NCBI RefSeq assembly: GCF_009857445.1
Contig: NZ_WWCN01000004.1
Span: forward strand, 124,001-188,000
Origin: Duganella flavida
GTDB lineage: Bacteria; Pseudomonadota; Gammaproteobacteria; Burkholderiales; Burkholderiaceae_D
Reading direction: 5' to 3'
Length of the DNA: 64,000 bases
A model generated the notes under the pieces. The model did not search any database and was not told where the DNA came from. It worked only from the letters and a program-made list of their open reading frames with translations. Within the stretch, counting starts at the first letter, position 1, and every line of letters starts with the position of its first letter. This document shows positions 54,318-63,800 of this stretch, piece by piece. The position numbers and the translations under genes are program-made.

Positions 54318-55430
54318 TTAGACTGCCAGGATTTTACCGTTACGTACGAACGGCAATTTAACCACAGATGCGGCCAGCTTCTTGTCGCGGATTTCCACGT
54401 GCACGGTGTCGCCCACGTTCACGCCGTTCGGCACGCGCGCCAGTGCAATCGCTTGCTGCATGGTCGGGCTGAAGGTGCCACTGGTGATTTCGCCGGTGGC
54501 TTCAGTGCCGGCCACGATGACTTTTTGGTGGGCGCGCAGTACGCCGCCTTTTTCGCGCAGGATCAGGCCGACGAATTGGGCGTTCTGGCCCTTGGCTTGC
54601 AGTGCGGCCTTGCCGATGAAGTCACGCTCGGCCACCAGGTCGATGGTCCATGCCAGGCCGGCATCCAGCGGGTTCACGGTTTCGTCCATGTCCTGGCCGT
54701 ACAGGTTCATGCCGGCTTCCAGGCGCAGGGTGTCGCGCGCGCCCAGACCTGCTGGCTTCACACCAGCGGCGACCAGTGCATTCCACAGGTTCTCGGCTTG
54801 TTCAGCGGCGACGCCGATTTCAAAACCGTCTTCGCCGGTGTAGCCGGTGCGGGCGATCATCGCCTCGCCAAAAGCGGCGCTCTGCGCGAAGGCGACGTTG
54901 AACGGCTTCATCTCGGCCGTGCCTTCTTTCGATTCAGGGATCACTTCCCACACCTTGGCGCGGGCGTTCGGGCCTTGCACGGCGATCAGCGCCATGGCGT
55001 TGTCGCCATCGCGACGCTGGGTGATGGTCAGGCCGGTGCTGTTCTGTGCCTGCATCCACGCCACGTCCTTCTCGGCGGTGCCGGCGTTGACCACCAGGCG
55101 GAACCAGTTTTCGTTGATGAAGTAGACGATCAAGTCGTCAATCACGGTGCCTTCTGGATTCAGCATGCAGGAGTAGAGCGCCTTGCCCGATACTTGCAAC
55201 TTGTCGACATTGTTGGCCAGCAGGCCGCGCAGGAAGCCGCGCACGTTCTCGCCTTTGATGTCGACCACGCACATGTGGGCCACGTCGAACATGCCGACGT
55301 CGGTACGCACGGCGTTGTGCTCTTCGATCTGCGAACCGTAGTTGACAGGCATGTCCCAGCCGCCGAAATCGACCATACGGGCGCCGGCTGCGCGGTGTGC
55401 GTTATTAAGTGGGGTAGCTTTGAGCGTCAT
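54318..55430 (-). CDS. gcvT: Aminomethyltransferase, T-protein
   Basis: The 370-residue enzyme releases ammonia from the aminomethyl-lipoyl group and forms 5,10-methylene-tetrahydrofolate. Marks include [36 protein letters not shown], the folate-site region [14 protein letters not shown], and the C-terminal barrel with [19 protein letters not shown]. Catalytic Asp is expected in the DVAHM stretch, where VGMFDVAHM is intact. It is the first gene of the operon, 51 bp behind the glycine riboswitch. Confidence 0.98.
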   Translation of the reverse strand: MTLKATPLNNAHRAAGARMVDFGGWDMPVNYGSQIEEHNAVRTDVGMFDVAHMCVVDIKGENVRGFLRGLLANNVDKLQVSGKALYSCMLNPEGTVIDDLIVYFINENWFRLVVNAGTAEKDVAWMQAQNSTGLTITQRRDGDNAMALIAVQGPNARAKVWEVIPESKEGTAEMKPFNVAFAQSAAFGEAMIARTGYTGEDGFEIGVAAEQAENLWNALVAAGVKPAGLGARDTLRLEAGMNLYGQDMDETVNPLDAGLAWTIDLVAERDFIGKAALQAKGQNAQFVGLILREKGGVLRAHQKVIVAGTEATGEITSGTFSPTMQQAIALARVPNGVNVGDTVHVEIRDKKLAASVVKLPFVRNGKILAV

Positions 55431-55481
55431 GGTACGTTCCGAACGAAAAGAGGTTAACAGGGAATGCCAATGATTCCTAAA

Positions 55482-55675
55482 CCCCTCTGTCCTTTGTACC
55501 TGAGAGATAGCGGAGCGAAGTAAAACCTCGCCTGCCGCACGCCCCTTCGGTGGATTGCCGCTGCAATCTCTCTCCAGAGTTTGAGCTCATTCAGAGCCCC
55601 TTGACCGGTCCTTTTGCCTGAGAGTTTTTGGGTAGTGCCCCTTCGGCGGCAACGCTGGATTGCCCTCTCCCGATC
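55482..55675 (-). ncRNA. Glycine riboswitch, tandem aptamers
   Basis: Read on the minus strand, aptamer 1 starts GGGAGAGGGCAATCC and shows CCGAAGGGGCA, closing with CTCTCAGGCAAAAGGACC. Aptamer 2 starts CTCTGGAGAGAGATTGC, shows ACCGAAGGGGC and closes with ATCTCTCAGGTACAAAGGAC, then AGAGGGG. Both glycine-binding cores are intact. It lies 52 bp upstream of the gcvT start. Glycine binding is known to switch gcv operons on. No long terminator stem is obvious between it and gcvT, so control may be at translation. Confidence 0.95.
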
Positions 55676-55685
55676 AAGACTCGGG

Positions 55686-55714
55686 AATATATGTCAGAAG
55701 GGCCTGAATGTCAA
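55686..55714 (-). promoter_or_regulatory. Sigma-70 promoter of the gcvTHP operon
   Basis: On the minus strand TTGACA (55709-55714), exactly 17 bp, then TATATT (55686-55691). The start point near 55679 falls just before the riboswitch. The remaining 89 bases to the divergent gene at 55804 show no further site. Confidence 0.85.
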
Positions 55715-55803
55715 TCTTACCCAGCTGCGCACGAATGAACCCGGCAGCAACTATTTTGGCGGCAATTTGCTAGAATAAATCACATTATTTTGAGAGCCCA
55801 GCC

Positions 55804-56364
55804 ATGAGCCTAGACCATACCAGCTACGAGGGACATGCGTGGTTCACGCTGTCCGGAGACGTCAACAGTGACATGGTACGCCGTGTCTTTGACGCCGTAG
55901 CCGACATGACGGAAGACCGCATCACCACCGCCCACATCCTGATCCAGTCCAATGGCGGCTACGTCAGCGACGGCATTTGCCTGTACAACTACCTGAGCAA
56001 ACTGCCGATCAAGATCGTTACTTACAACGCCGGCGCGGTGGCGTCGATCGCTGTGATCCTGTTTTTAGCTGGCGCTGAACGCTATGCCAGCGACACCGCG
56101 CGCTTCATGGTGCACAAATCGCACGCCAGCGCGCCGCACGGCGCCCGTCCGGACGCACTGCGCATCATCGTCGAAGGCTTGCAGGCGGACGATGCTCGCA
56201 CCGAGCAAATCCTGCGCAGCCATGTCGAGCTGACCGAAGAAAATTGGCGCGTGCACGAGTATTCCGACCTGCACCTGACGGCGTCGGAAGCGTTGAAAGT
56301 CGGATTGATACGGGAAGTGACTGACTTCGAGCCGCCTGCGGGCCAGCGCGTGACCAACATCTGA
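55804..56364 (+). CDS. ClpP-like serine protease subunit
   Basis: The 186-residue protein has the ClpP/crotonase fold. HILIQSNGGYVSDGICLYNYL is the oxyanion and handle region. Catalytic Ser81 is in YNAGAVASIAVILFLAG and His104 in ARFMVHKSH. The spacing of Ser to His is close to that in ClpP, but the surrounding motifs (GAAASMG and MIHQP in ClpP) are altered. This is therefore an orphan ClpP-like enzyme rather than the housekeeping clpP. No clpX or clpA is nearby. A third catalytic residue cannot be assigned with confidence. Confidence 0.85.
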   Translation: MSLDHTSYEGHAWFTLSGDVNSDMVRRVFDAVADMTEDRITTAHILIQSNGGYVSDGICLYNYLSKLPIKIVTYNAGAVASIAVILFLAGAERYASDTARFMVHKSHASAPHGARPDALRIIVEGLQADDARTEQILRSHVELTEENWRVHEYSDLHLTASEALKVGLIREVTDFEPPAGQRVTNI

Positions 56365-56424
56365 CGGCGATCTGACGGCGGCGATGCGGCGCGCGTGGCG
56401 CCGCATATACCGCTGCTGTCCTAC

Positions 56425-56619
56425 TTAGCGGTTGCCGCCGGTTTGTTTGTTGCCGTCATTTTTGTGGCTTTGACGGCCGGCGTCCACGTGCTGCTCATGG
56501 GTGCCGCCTTGGGTGCCGGTATTGCGTCCGCTACCGGACGAGCCCTGGTTGCCCGACTGCTTGTTGTTGCCTTGATTGGAGCCTTGCTTGTTACTGCCAC
56601 CTTTTTGATTCGCGTCCAT
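56425..56619 (-). CDS. Small disordered Gly/Asn/Gln-rich protein
   Basis: The 64-residue protein is almost entirely Gly, Asn, Gln, Ser, Lys and Thr (MDANQKGGSNKQGSNQGNNK; later GSSGSGRNTGTQGGTHEQH). It has no hydrophobic core and is predicted to be disordered. AAAGGA lies 7 nt before the ATG, which favours this strand over the overlapping plus-strand frame. It resembles small stress-inducible hydrophilic proteins of soil bacteria in composition only. The function is unknown. Confidence 0.7.
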   Translation of the reverse strand: MDANQKGGSNKQGSNQGNNKQSGNQGSSGSGRNTGTQGGTHEQHVDAGRQSHKNDGNKQTGGNR

Positions 56620-56933
56620 TTTGATTCCTTTACGAAGTGAATAGAGCGCCAGAGACGTGTTAGCGTTTCTGGTGGGGCAATGATGCGGTTTCAGCGTGGG
56701 GCTCGGTATCGGAGTTTCCCTGTCAGGTATGTAGGAGCATGGCTTGCGGCGGAGGTTGAGGAAAATTCAACCTTGCCATTTTAGCTGCATGCTGACTGGG
56801 TTTGCGCGGGATAAAGTTGCTACAAATCGGCAAATCACGCGAAAAATTGCATATTCTTGGTTTCATGGTATTGCTTTGTGGAAATGCTGTGTGACAATGC
56901 AGGAATAAAGACGAACGCTGAGCAGGTCCGCCC
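56620..56933 (+). other. 314-bp intergenic region before the DUF1631 gene
   Basis: The region separates two divergent genes. Its right half is AT-richer than the surroundings. A weak promoter for the DUF1631 gene may be TTGCTT (56871-56876), 16 bp, GACAAT (56893-56898). No repeat, RNA gene or further coding frame is evident. Confidence 0.4.
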
Positions 56934-59417
56934 ATGAATGCAACTTCCACCACATCCGCCACGCCGAAAAAGACGGTGTCGCCGCGGCATGCCCTGTTGG
57001 AAGAGCTGATCGGCATCGCCGTCAAGCAGGCGGGTGACCAGTATCTGGATTTGGCCAACAAGCTGGCCGGGGTCCTGATCGACGCCACCGATGGCGACAC
57101 GCGCCAGATCCAGCAGCGCCTGCGCGCGGGCAACCAGCTACGCAACCGTAATTTCGCTTTCCTGCACCTGGCCACCAGTACGCTGGAGAAATCGCTGCGG
57201 CATGAGATCGCCCAACTGGCGCCGGCCGCCAAACCGGCGGCGCGCGACAGTGCCTTGTCGCTGTCGCTGGTGCCGTTCGAGGAAATGGACAACAAGGTGG
57301 CGCTGAGCGGTGTCAGCAAACCGTTCGAGACGCTGTACGCGGACCAGCTGCAAACCCTGAACGTGCGGCTGGCCTTCCTGATGGACCGCGACATCCTGCG
57401 CGTCAACCAGAATCCATTCCGGCCGGAGGTGTTTTTGATCGCCTTGCAGCAGGCGTGGACCGAGTTTGATCCGGAGGAGGAGTCGGCAGGGCTGTTACAG
57501 CCGCTGCTTAAGCCGGGCATGTTCATCGAGATGGGGCCGATGCTGGAGGCGTTGAGCCTGGCCTTGCAGAGCAGCGGCGTGCTGCCGGGTGAAGTGGACC
57601 GCTACAAACGCCGCAAATCGGATACCGCCAAGGACGAAGCGGCCGGCAAAGCGCGTTCCAATCAAGCGGCACTGGCGCAGCAGCTGCGCCAGTTCTTTGC
57701 CTCCAGCGACGTGGCCGGATCGGCGGCCGGCCAGATTGTGGACGGCATCGCCAATGGCATGATGGCGGGCGTGGACCTGAGCATTCCCGACCTGCCCGCC
57801 GCCGCGCTGTCCGGCGGCAGCGCCTGGGCCCCGAATGCGGACCGTGCCCGCGCAGTAGGCGCAGTAGGCGCAGCCGCCGTGGCAGGCCTCGGTGGCGTCA
57901 TGCCAGCTGGCGGCTTCGTCGTTGGCGCTGCGCCCGGCTTTGCGCAGGCTGGCGGCGCGTGGGTGCAAGGTCCGGTACAAGGCTTCCACGTCGGCGCGAT
58001 GACCAACGAAGAAGCCCAGCTCGCCGCGCAACTCGGCGCCAAGCAGCCATTGCTGGCCTATCTCGCCGAACTGCAAAAAGCCGTGCCGCTGCCCGCTTCG
58101 GTTGCTGCAGTCGCATCGCCCTCAGCACCGGCCGTCGACGGCGCACCGCCTGCCAACGTCTTCTATCTGCCCAACCTCAAGCAATCCATGCCGCAAGGCA
58201 GCCTGACGCGCGCCGACGAAAGCACCATCGACCTGCTGTCGGCCGTCTTCGACACCGTATTCCGCGACCAGAGCATCTCGCCTGAAATCCGCGAACTGAT
58301 CCGCTTCCTGCAAATCCCCGTGCTGAAAGCCGCACTGGTCGACAAAAACTTCTTCTTCCAGGAAGCGCACCCGGCGCGGCGTCTGCTGGAGTTGATGTCG
58401 CGCATGGGCTGGGAGCAGCGCAAGGGCCCGGACGATCCACTGTTCCAGGCCATGCAGCGCAGCGTCGACCGTGTCGGCCGCGACTATGAGCAGGAACTGT
58501 CGGTCTTCACCGAAGCCGTCAACGAACTGGAAGCCTCGATCCAGGCAGAAGAAAAAGCCGCTGCCGCAGCGATCGCCGCCCCAATTGCCGCCGCGCTCAA
58601 GCAGGAAAAGATGGCCGAGTCGACCAAGTTGGCCAAGAACGCCGTCGCCCTGCGCATCGGCACCGGCGAAGTGATCGCCGTGGTGGAAGCCTTCCTTGAG
58701 CAGCGCTGGGTCTCGGTGCTGACCATCGCCTACAGCATCGAAGACGAAAAGCCGGGCGCCGTCAACAACGCCACCAAGACCATGGACGACCTGATCTGGA
58801 GTGTGCGCCCCAAGCTGAAACCGGAAGAGCGCAAGCAACTGATCGCCAAGCTGCCAGGCCTGCTGTCCACGCTGAACAAATGGCTGGACGTGATAAAGTG
58901 GCAGGACGCCGACCGCCTGCAATTCTTTGCTGAACTGGCGGAATGCCACGCCTCCATCGTGCGCGCGCCGCTGGAAATGTCGCCGGAGCGACAGCTGGAA
59001 ATCTCCATGCAGGTCGCGCAGCAAGCTGCCGAACGCCGCCTGGAGCTGCAAGCCAAGGCCGAAGCCGAAGAGCAAGCCCGCGCCGAACAGCCGGCGCCGG
59101 ATGAAGACGAAGAAGACGCCATCATCGAAGTCGACGGCCTGGCACGCGGCATGTGGCTGGAATTCATGGACGAGCAGGGCGCCAGCCGCAAAGTCAAACT
59201 GGCGTGGATCAGCCCGCGCCGCACGCTCTACATCTTCTCTACCGCCGCGCGCCAGGAAGCCTTTTCCATGTCCGGCGACGAGCTAGCCAAGCACTTCCGC
59301 GAAGGTACTGCCCAAGTCGTGCGCACCGACGGCGTAGTCACCATCGCGCTATCCCAGGCCCTCTCGCGCACCGCCGACAACGACGCATCCATCAACCTCC
59401 CAGCCGCCGTCGGCTGA
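56934..59417 (+). CDS. DUF1631 family protein
   Basis: The 827-residue cytoplasmic protein has the DUF1631 layout. The helical N-terminal third has LLEELIGIAVKQAGDQYLDL, VPFEEMDNKVAL and LYADQLQTLNVRLAFLMDR. A Gly/Ala/Pro-rich linker at about 285-400 contains small repeats such as AVGAVGAAAVAG. The C-terminal helical part has FDTVFRDQSISPEIRELI, FFFQEAHPARRLLELMSRMG and RMWLEF-like GMWLEFMDEQGASRKVKLAW. This end resembles PilZ-like beta sheets in related proteins, which is inference. No enzymatic motif is visible, and older annotation of the family as a thymidine phosphorylase is not supported by sequence. Confidence 0.88.
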   Translation: MNATSTTSATPKKTVSPRHALLEELIGIAVKQAGDQYLDLANKLAGVLIDATDGDTRQIQQRLRAGNQLRNRNFAFLHLATSTLEKSLRHEIAQLAPAAKPAARDSALSLSLVPFEEMDNKVALSGVSKPFETLYADQLQTLNVRLAFLMDRDILRVNQNPFRPEVFLIALQQAWTEFDPEEESAGLLQPLLKPGMFIEMGPMLEALSLALQSSGVLPGEVDRYKRRKSDTAKDEAAGKARSNQAALAQQLRQFFASSDVAGSAAGQIVDGIANGMMAGVDLSIPDLPAAALSGGSAWAPNADRARAVGAVGAAAVAGLGGVMPAGGFVVGAAPGFAQAGGAWVQGPVQGFHVGAMTNEEAQLAAQLGAKQPLLAYLAELQKAVPLPASVAAVASPSAPAVDGAPPANVFYLPNLKQSMPQGSLTRADESTIDLLSAVFDTVFRDQSISPEIRELIRFLQIPVLKAALVDKNFFFQEAHPARRLLELMSRMGWEQRKGPDDPLFQAMQRSVDRVGRDYEQELSVFTEAVNELEASIQAEEKAAAAAIAAPIAAALKQEKMAESTKLAKNAVALRIGTGEVIAVVEAFLEQRWVSVLTIAYSIEDEKPGAVNNATKTMDDLIWSVRPKLKPEERKQLIAKLPGLLSTLNKWLDVIKWQDADRLQFFAELAECHASIVRAPLEMSPERQLEISMQVAQQAAERRLELQAKAEAEEQARAEQPAPDEDEEDAIIEVDGLARGMWLEFMDEQGASRKVKLAWISPRRTLYIFSTAARQEAFSMSGDELAKHFREGTAQVVRTDGVVTIALSQALSRTADNDASINLPAAVG

Positions 59418-59420
59418 TAG

Positions 59421-60044
59421 TCACGGCACGCCGTTGGCGCCGTGTTGGCGGTAGCCGGGGCGAGTGGAGAGGCGTTCGGACCAGGTTTGCAGTGCGGGCA
59501 GGGGTGGTCGCTCGATGGGCGTCGAGAGCCAGCGGTTCAGCGACAAGCCCAGCACCACGTCTGCCAGAGTAAATTGGTCGCCGCAGACGTAGGCGCTGGT
59601 GCCGGCCAGTTGCGCGTCGAGCAGCGCCATCAGGCGGTTCCACTCGGCTGCGCTGGCAATGACGGCGGCAGCATCGGCATGCGCCGGACTGCGGCGGACC
59701 AGCGCCATGAAGGCGTAGCGCCAGGCGTTGTTCAACTCCGTGGCCTGCCAGTCCATCCATTTTTCCACCTGCGCCCGCGCCAGCGGCTCCGCCGGCAGCA
59801 GGTCGGTGCGGCCGTGCTTGCTGGCCAGGTAGCGGCAAATGGTGTTGGATTCCCATAGCGCCTGTCCCTCATCAATAATGACTGGCACCATGCCGTTGGG
59901 ATTCAAACGCAGGAATTCGGCCGTGCCGGTCGGCTGGAAGCCGCTGCCATACTGCTCCAGCTCGTAAGGCAGGCCGATTTCCGCGCAAGTCCACAGCACC
60001 TTGCGCACATTAATCGAGGTGGATTTTCCAAGTATTTTGAGCAT
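59421..60044 (-). CDS. Glutathione S-transferase family protein
   Basis: The 207-residue protein has an N-terminal thioredoxin-like domain (MLKILGKSTSINVRKVLWTC, NPNGMVPVIID, ALWESNTICRYLA with the Glu-Ser glutathione contact). The C-terminal helical domain begins near residue 85 and includes LAGTSAYVCGDQFTLADVVLG. The active-site position shows Ser/Asn (STSINVRKV), as in beta- and theta-like classes. Substrate is unknown. The gene is monocistronic and ends 4 bp from the DUF1631 stop. Confidence 0.92.
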   Translation of the reverse strand: MLKILGKSTSINVRKVLWTCAEIGLPYELEQYGSGFQPTGTAEFLRLNPNGMVPVIIDEGQALWESNTICRYLASKHGRTDLLPAEPLARAQVEKWMDWQATELNNAWRYAFMALVRRSPAHADAAAVIASAAEWNRLMALLDAQLAGTSAYVCGDQFTLADVVLGLSLNRWLSTPIERPPLPALQTWSERLSTRPGYRQHGANGVP

Positions 60045-60136
60045 CGCAATATTTCATCCGGGTAATTGTTCGCCATAATACATATGCATGTGTTTTAATG
60101 CGTGCTGCGGTGCAAAATACAAGGAGCTGGCGGTAC

Positions 60137-60766
60137 ATGATGATGTGGTGGCATTGGTTAAGTGTAATCGGTAGTCTGGCCGTGACGGGTCCGATCGGCG
60201 TGGCGATTGTGGTCTGGCTGCTGGCCGGCAAATCCTGGCGCCTGACGGCTATCTGGCTGGCGCTGTTCGGCGCCGGCATGGCGCTGGTGGTGGCTACCAA
60301 GATGGCCTTCATCGGCTGGGGTGTGGGCGTGGCGTCGGTCGAGTTCGCCGGCCTGAGTGGCCATGCGATGCGCGCCGCCGCCGTGTTCCCGGTGGCCGGC
60401 TTCCTTGCCACCCGTTCCTCGCCGCTGAAAATTCGCCTGCTCGGCACCGCCGCCGGCGTGCTGCTGGCCGTGCTGATCTCCATTTCACGCGTCTATGTGC
60501 GCGCCCATCCGCCGTCCGAGGCGCTGACCGGCTGCCTGCTGGGTCTGGCCGTGGCCGGCGTCTTCATCTGGTACGCCAGCACCGAGCATCACATGGCGCT
60601 GAGCCGCCTGTTGGTACTGCTGTGCATCCCGGTGCTGCTGGTGGCGCCGCAGGTCGAGCCTATCCCGGCCGAGCAGTGGATTACCAGGGCCGCGCTCTAC
60701 CTGTCCGGCCGCGACCAGCCTTACACCCGCGATATGTGGCGCGCACCGCGCTCGCCGCTCGACTGA
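60137..60766 (+). CDS. PAP2-type membrane phosphatase
   Basis: The 209-residue protein has about five membrane helices and the phosphatidic-acid phosphatase type 2 signature in reduced form: SGHAMRAAAVFP (motif 2, SGH) and SRVYVRAHPPSEALTG (motif 3, SRxxxxxHxxxD-like with Glu). The first KxxxxxxRP motif is not evident. It could dephosphorylate lipid or undecaprenyl pyrophosphates. AAGGAG lies 10 nt before ATG 60137. The substitution of Glu for the usual Asp in motif 3 is worth noting. Confidence 0.83.
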   Translation: MMMWWHWLSVIGSLAVTGPIGVAIVVWLLAGKSWRLTAIWLALFGAGMALVVATKMAFIGWGVGVASVEFAGLSGHAMRAAAVFPVAGFLATRSSPLKIRLLGTAAGVLLAVLISISRVYVRAHPPSEALTGCLLGLAVAGVFIWYASTEHHMALSRLLVLLCIPVLLVAPQVEPIPAEQWITRAALYLSGRDQPYTRDMWRAPRSPLD

Positions 60767-60857
60767 CGGCGCTGCAACGTTGCGCGTTTTCCGGCCTTAT
60801 TCGATGCACAAAATGGTATTATTGTGAACTTTTCCAGCCCACACACCAGATAACAAC

Positions 60858-63800
60858 GTGCGTCTATCTTCCATTAAATTGTCGGGATTTAAGTCTTTCG
60901 TTGATCCCACCAATTTCCAGGTACCGGGTCAGTTGGTAGGCGTGGTGGGTCCCAACGGTTGCGGCAAGTCGAACATCATCGACGCCGTGCGCTGGGTGCT
61001 GGGCGAATCCAAGGCGTCCGAGCTGCGCGGCGAGTCCATGCAGGACGTGATTTTCAATGGCTCGACTCACCGCAAGCCGGCCGGCCGTTCGTCGGTAGAG
61101 CTGGTGTTTGACAATAACGCCGGCAAAGCGGCAGGGCAGTGGGGCCAGTATGCCGAAATCGCCGTCAAGCGCACGCTGACGCGCGACGGCACTTCCACTT
61201 ATTACATCAACGGCCAGCCAGTGCGCCGCCGCGATATCCAGGACATTTTCCTCGGCACCGGCCTCGGTCCGCGCGCCTACGCGATTATCGGGCAGGGCAT
61301 GATCTCGCGGATTATCGAATCGCGCCCGGAAGAGCTGCGCGTGTTCCTCGAAGAAGCCGCGGGCGTCTCCAAGTACAAGGAGCGCCGCCGCGAAACCGAA
61401 AACCGCCTGCACGACACGCGCGAAAACCTGCTGCGCGTGGAAGACATCCTGCGCGAGCTGAATACCAACCTGGAAAAGCTGGAAGGCCAGGCCGCCGTCG
61501 CGACCCGCTTCCACCAGCTGCAAGCCGACCAGGAAGAAAAGCAAAAACTGCTTTGGCTGCTGCGCAAGGTGGAAGCCGAGAACGAGCAGAAAAAGTACTT
61601 CCGCGAAGTCGAGCAGGCGCAGAACGATCTGGAAGAACAAACCGCCAAGCTGCGCAACGTCGAGCTGTCGCTGGAGCAGATGCGCCAGTCGCACTTTGCG
61701 GCCGGCGACCGCCTGCACACGGCGCAAGGCTCGCTGTACCAGACCAACGCCGAAATCGGCAGCCTGGAAGCGCAGATCAAGTTCGTGGTCGAATCGCGTG
61801 GCCGCCTGCAAGCGCAGTTGGCCGCGTTGACCGCGCAGCGCGATCAGTGGCAGCGCCAGGCTACGGAAGGCAACGAGCAAATCGAAGAAGCCGAATTCAA
61901 TCTGGAAGAGTTGAGCGCCAAGGTCGAAGAATCGCAAGTGATAGCCGAGCAAAAGGCCGAGTCGCTGCCGATGCTGGAACAAGCGTGGAAGGAAGCGCAG
62001 ACCAAGAGCACCGAATCGCGCTCACGCATTATGCAGGCGCAGCAGCAGCTGGAGCTGGAATCGGCGCACCAGCGTAACGCCAACAACATCCTCAACGGCC
62101 TGGCCGTGCGGCGCGAACGCCTGCAGCAAGAGAAGAGCGGTTTGAGTTTGCCGGACAGCGCGCATCTGTCGAACCTGCGCATGCAGTTGGAGGAAAAACA
62201 GCAAGCGCTGGAAGAGCAAAGCTACCTGCTCGAAGAAGCGCACGAGCAGCAACCGAAGCTGGAACAGGAACGCCAGGAAGCGCAGCAGCAGGTCAACGCG
62301 GAAACCGCCGCCAACGCTCAACTGGAAGCGCGCCTCAACGCACTGCGCCAGTTGCAGGAGCGGGTGCAAACGCAAGGCAAAGTCACGCCGTGGCTGCAAA
62401 AGCACGAGCTGGAATCGCTGCCGCGTCTGTGGCAAAAACTGAATATCGAAACAGGCTGGGAGCCGGCGCTGGAATCGCTGCTGCGCGAGCGCACCTCGGC
62501 GCTGCAAATGTCGAATATCGAATGGGCCAAGGCCTTCTTCAGCGACGCGCCGCCGGCCAAGCTGGCGCTGTATGCGCCGTCGACCGCCGTGCCGCCTGCG
62601 CCAGTGGAAGCGCCGGGCCTCAAGCCGTTCCTGAATCTGCTGAAGATTAACGATCCGGGCCTGCGCGGGTTGCTGCAAGACTGGCTGCACAACGTCTACA
62701 CCGCAGAAGACACGGCCGAAGCTTTCGCCGACCGCAGCAAGCTGCCGGCCGGCGGCGTGATCGTCACACGCCAGGGTCACGTCGTCACGCAGAACAGCGT
62801 GCGTTTCTACGCCGCTGATTCGGAGCAGGACGGCATGCTGGGACGTCAGCAGGAAATCGACAACATCACCAAGCAGCTGCGCGCGCAGCAGATGCTGGCT
62901 GACGAAGCGCGTTCGCGCTCGGTGCGTGCCGAAGCCGCCGTGTCGGAACTGACGCGCCGTCTGACCGAGTACCGCGCCAAGCTGCAAAGCCTGCAATCGT
63001 CAGTGCATACACTGCAACTGGAAGTGGTCAAGCTGTCCGAGATCGAAGCGCGCTTCAACCAGCGTAGCACGCAAATCGAAACCGATCTCGCAGAAATCGC
63101 CGCGCAGGAAGAAGAGCAAACTCATATCAAGCTGGAATCGGAAGAGAAGTTCGAACAGCTCGATATGGAACTCGGCAACCTGCAAGGCGAGCATGAAGAC
63201 GGTCAGACTGAATTTATGCAAAAAGAGCAGCGCCTGGCCGATGCCCGCGAAGCTTTGCGTGATCTGGAACGCGCCGCGCAGGAAGTGCAGTTTGCGGAGA
63301 AAACCCAGCGCAGCAAGATCGAAGAATTCCGCCGCAATATCGCCACCGCGTCGGCGCAAGTAGCGCAAGTTACGGAGAGCATCGAGTCCGGCCGCATGGA
63401 GCTGGAAGGCCTCGAACAAGGCACGGCCAACGAAGGCTTGCAGGAGCTGCTGGACCGCCGTACCACGCAAGAAAAAGCGCTGTCCGACGCGCGCCATGAG
63501 CTCGACCAGATCGCGCAGCAACTGCGCCTGTTCGAAGAAGGCCGCATGTCGACCGAGCGCGCGCTGCAACCGCAGCGCGACAAAATCATGGAGATGCAGC
63601 TGAAGGAGCAGGCCGCGCGCCTGAACCAGGAGCAGTTCGCCGCGCAATTGGCCGAAGTGCAGGCCGACGAAGCGGCGTTGTCCGAGAAGCTGCTTCCCGA
63701 TATGAAGGCATCGTACCTGCAAGGTGAAGTCACGCGCCTGACCAATGCCATCTCCTCGCTTGGTGCGGTGAACCTGGCGGCGCTGGACGAACTGGCCACC

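Noticed and set aside
56395..56640. Plus-strand 81-codon hydrophobic frame opposite the small Gly/Asn-rich gene
   Set aside because: No ribosome-binding site, and it is the complement of a simple-composition gene that has a good one.
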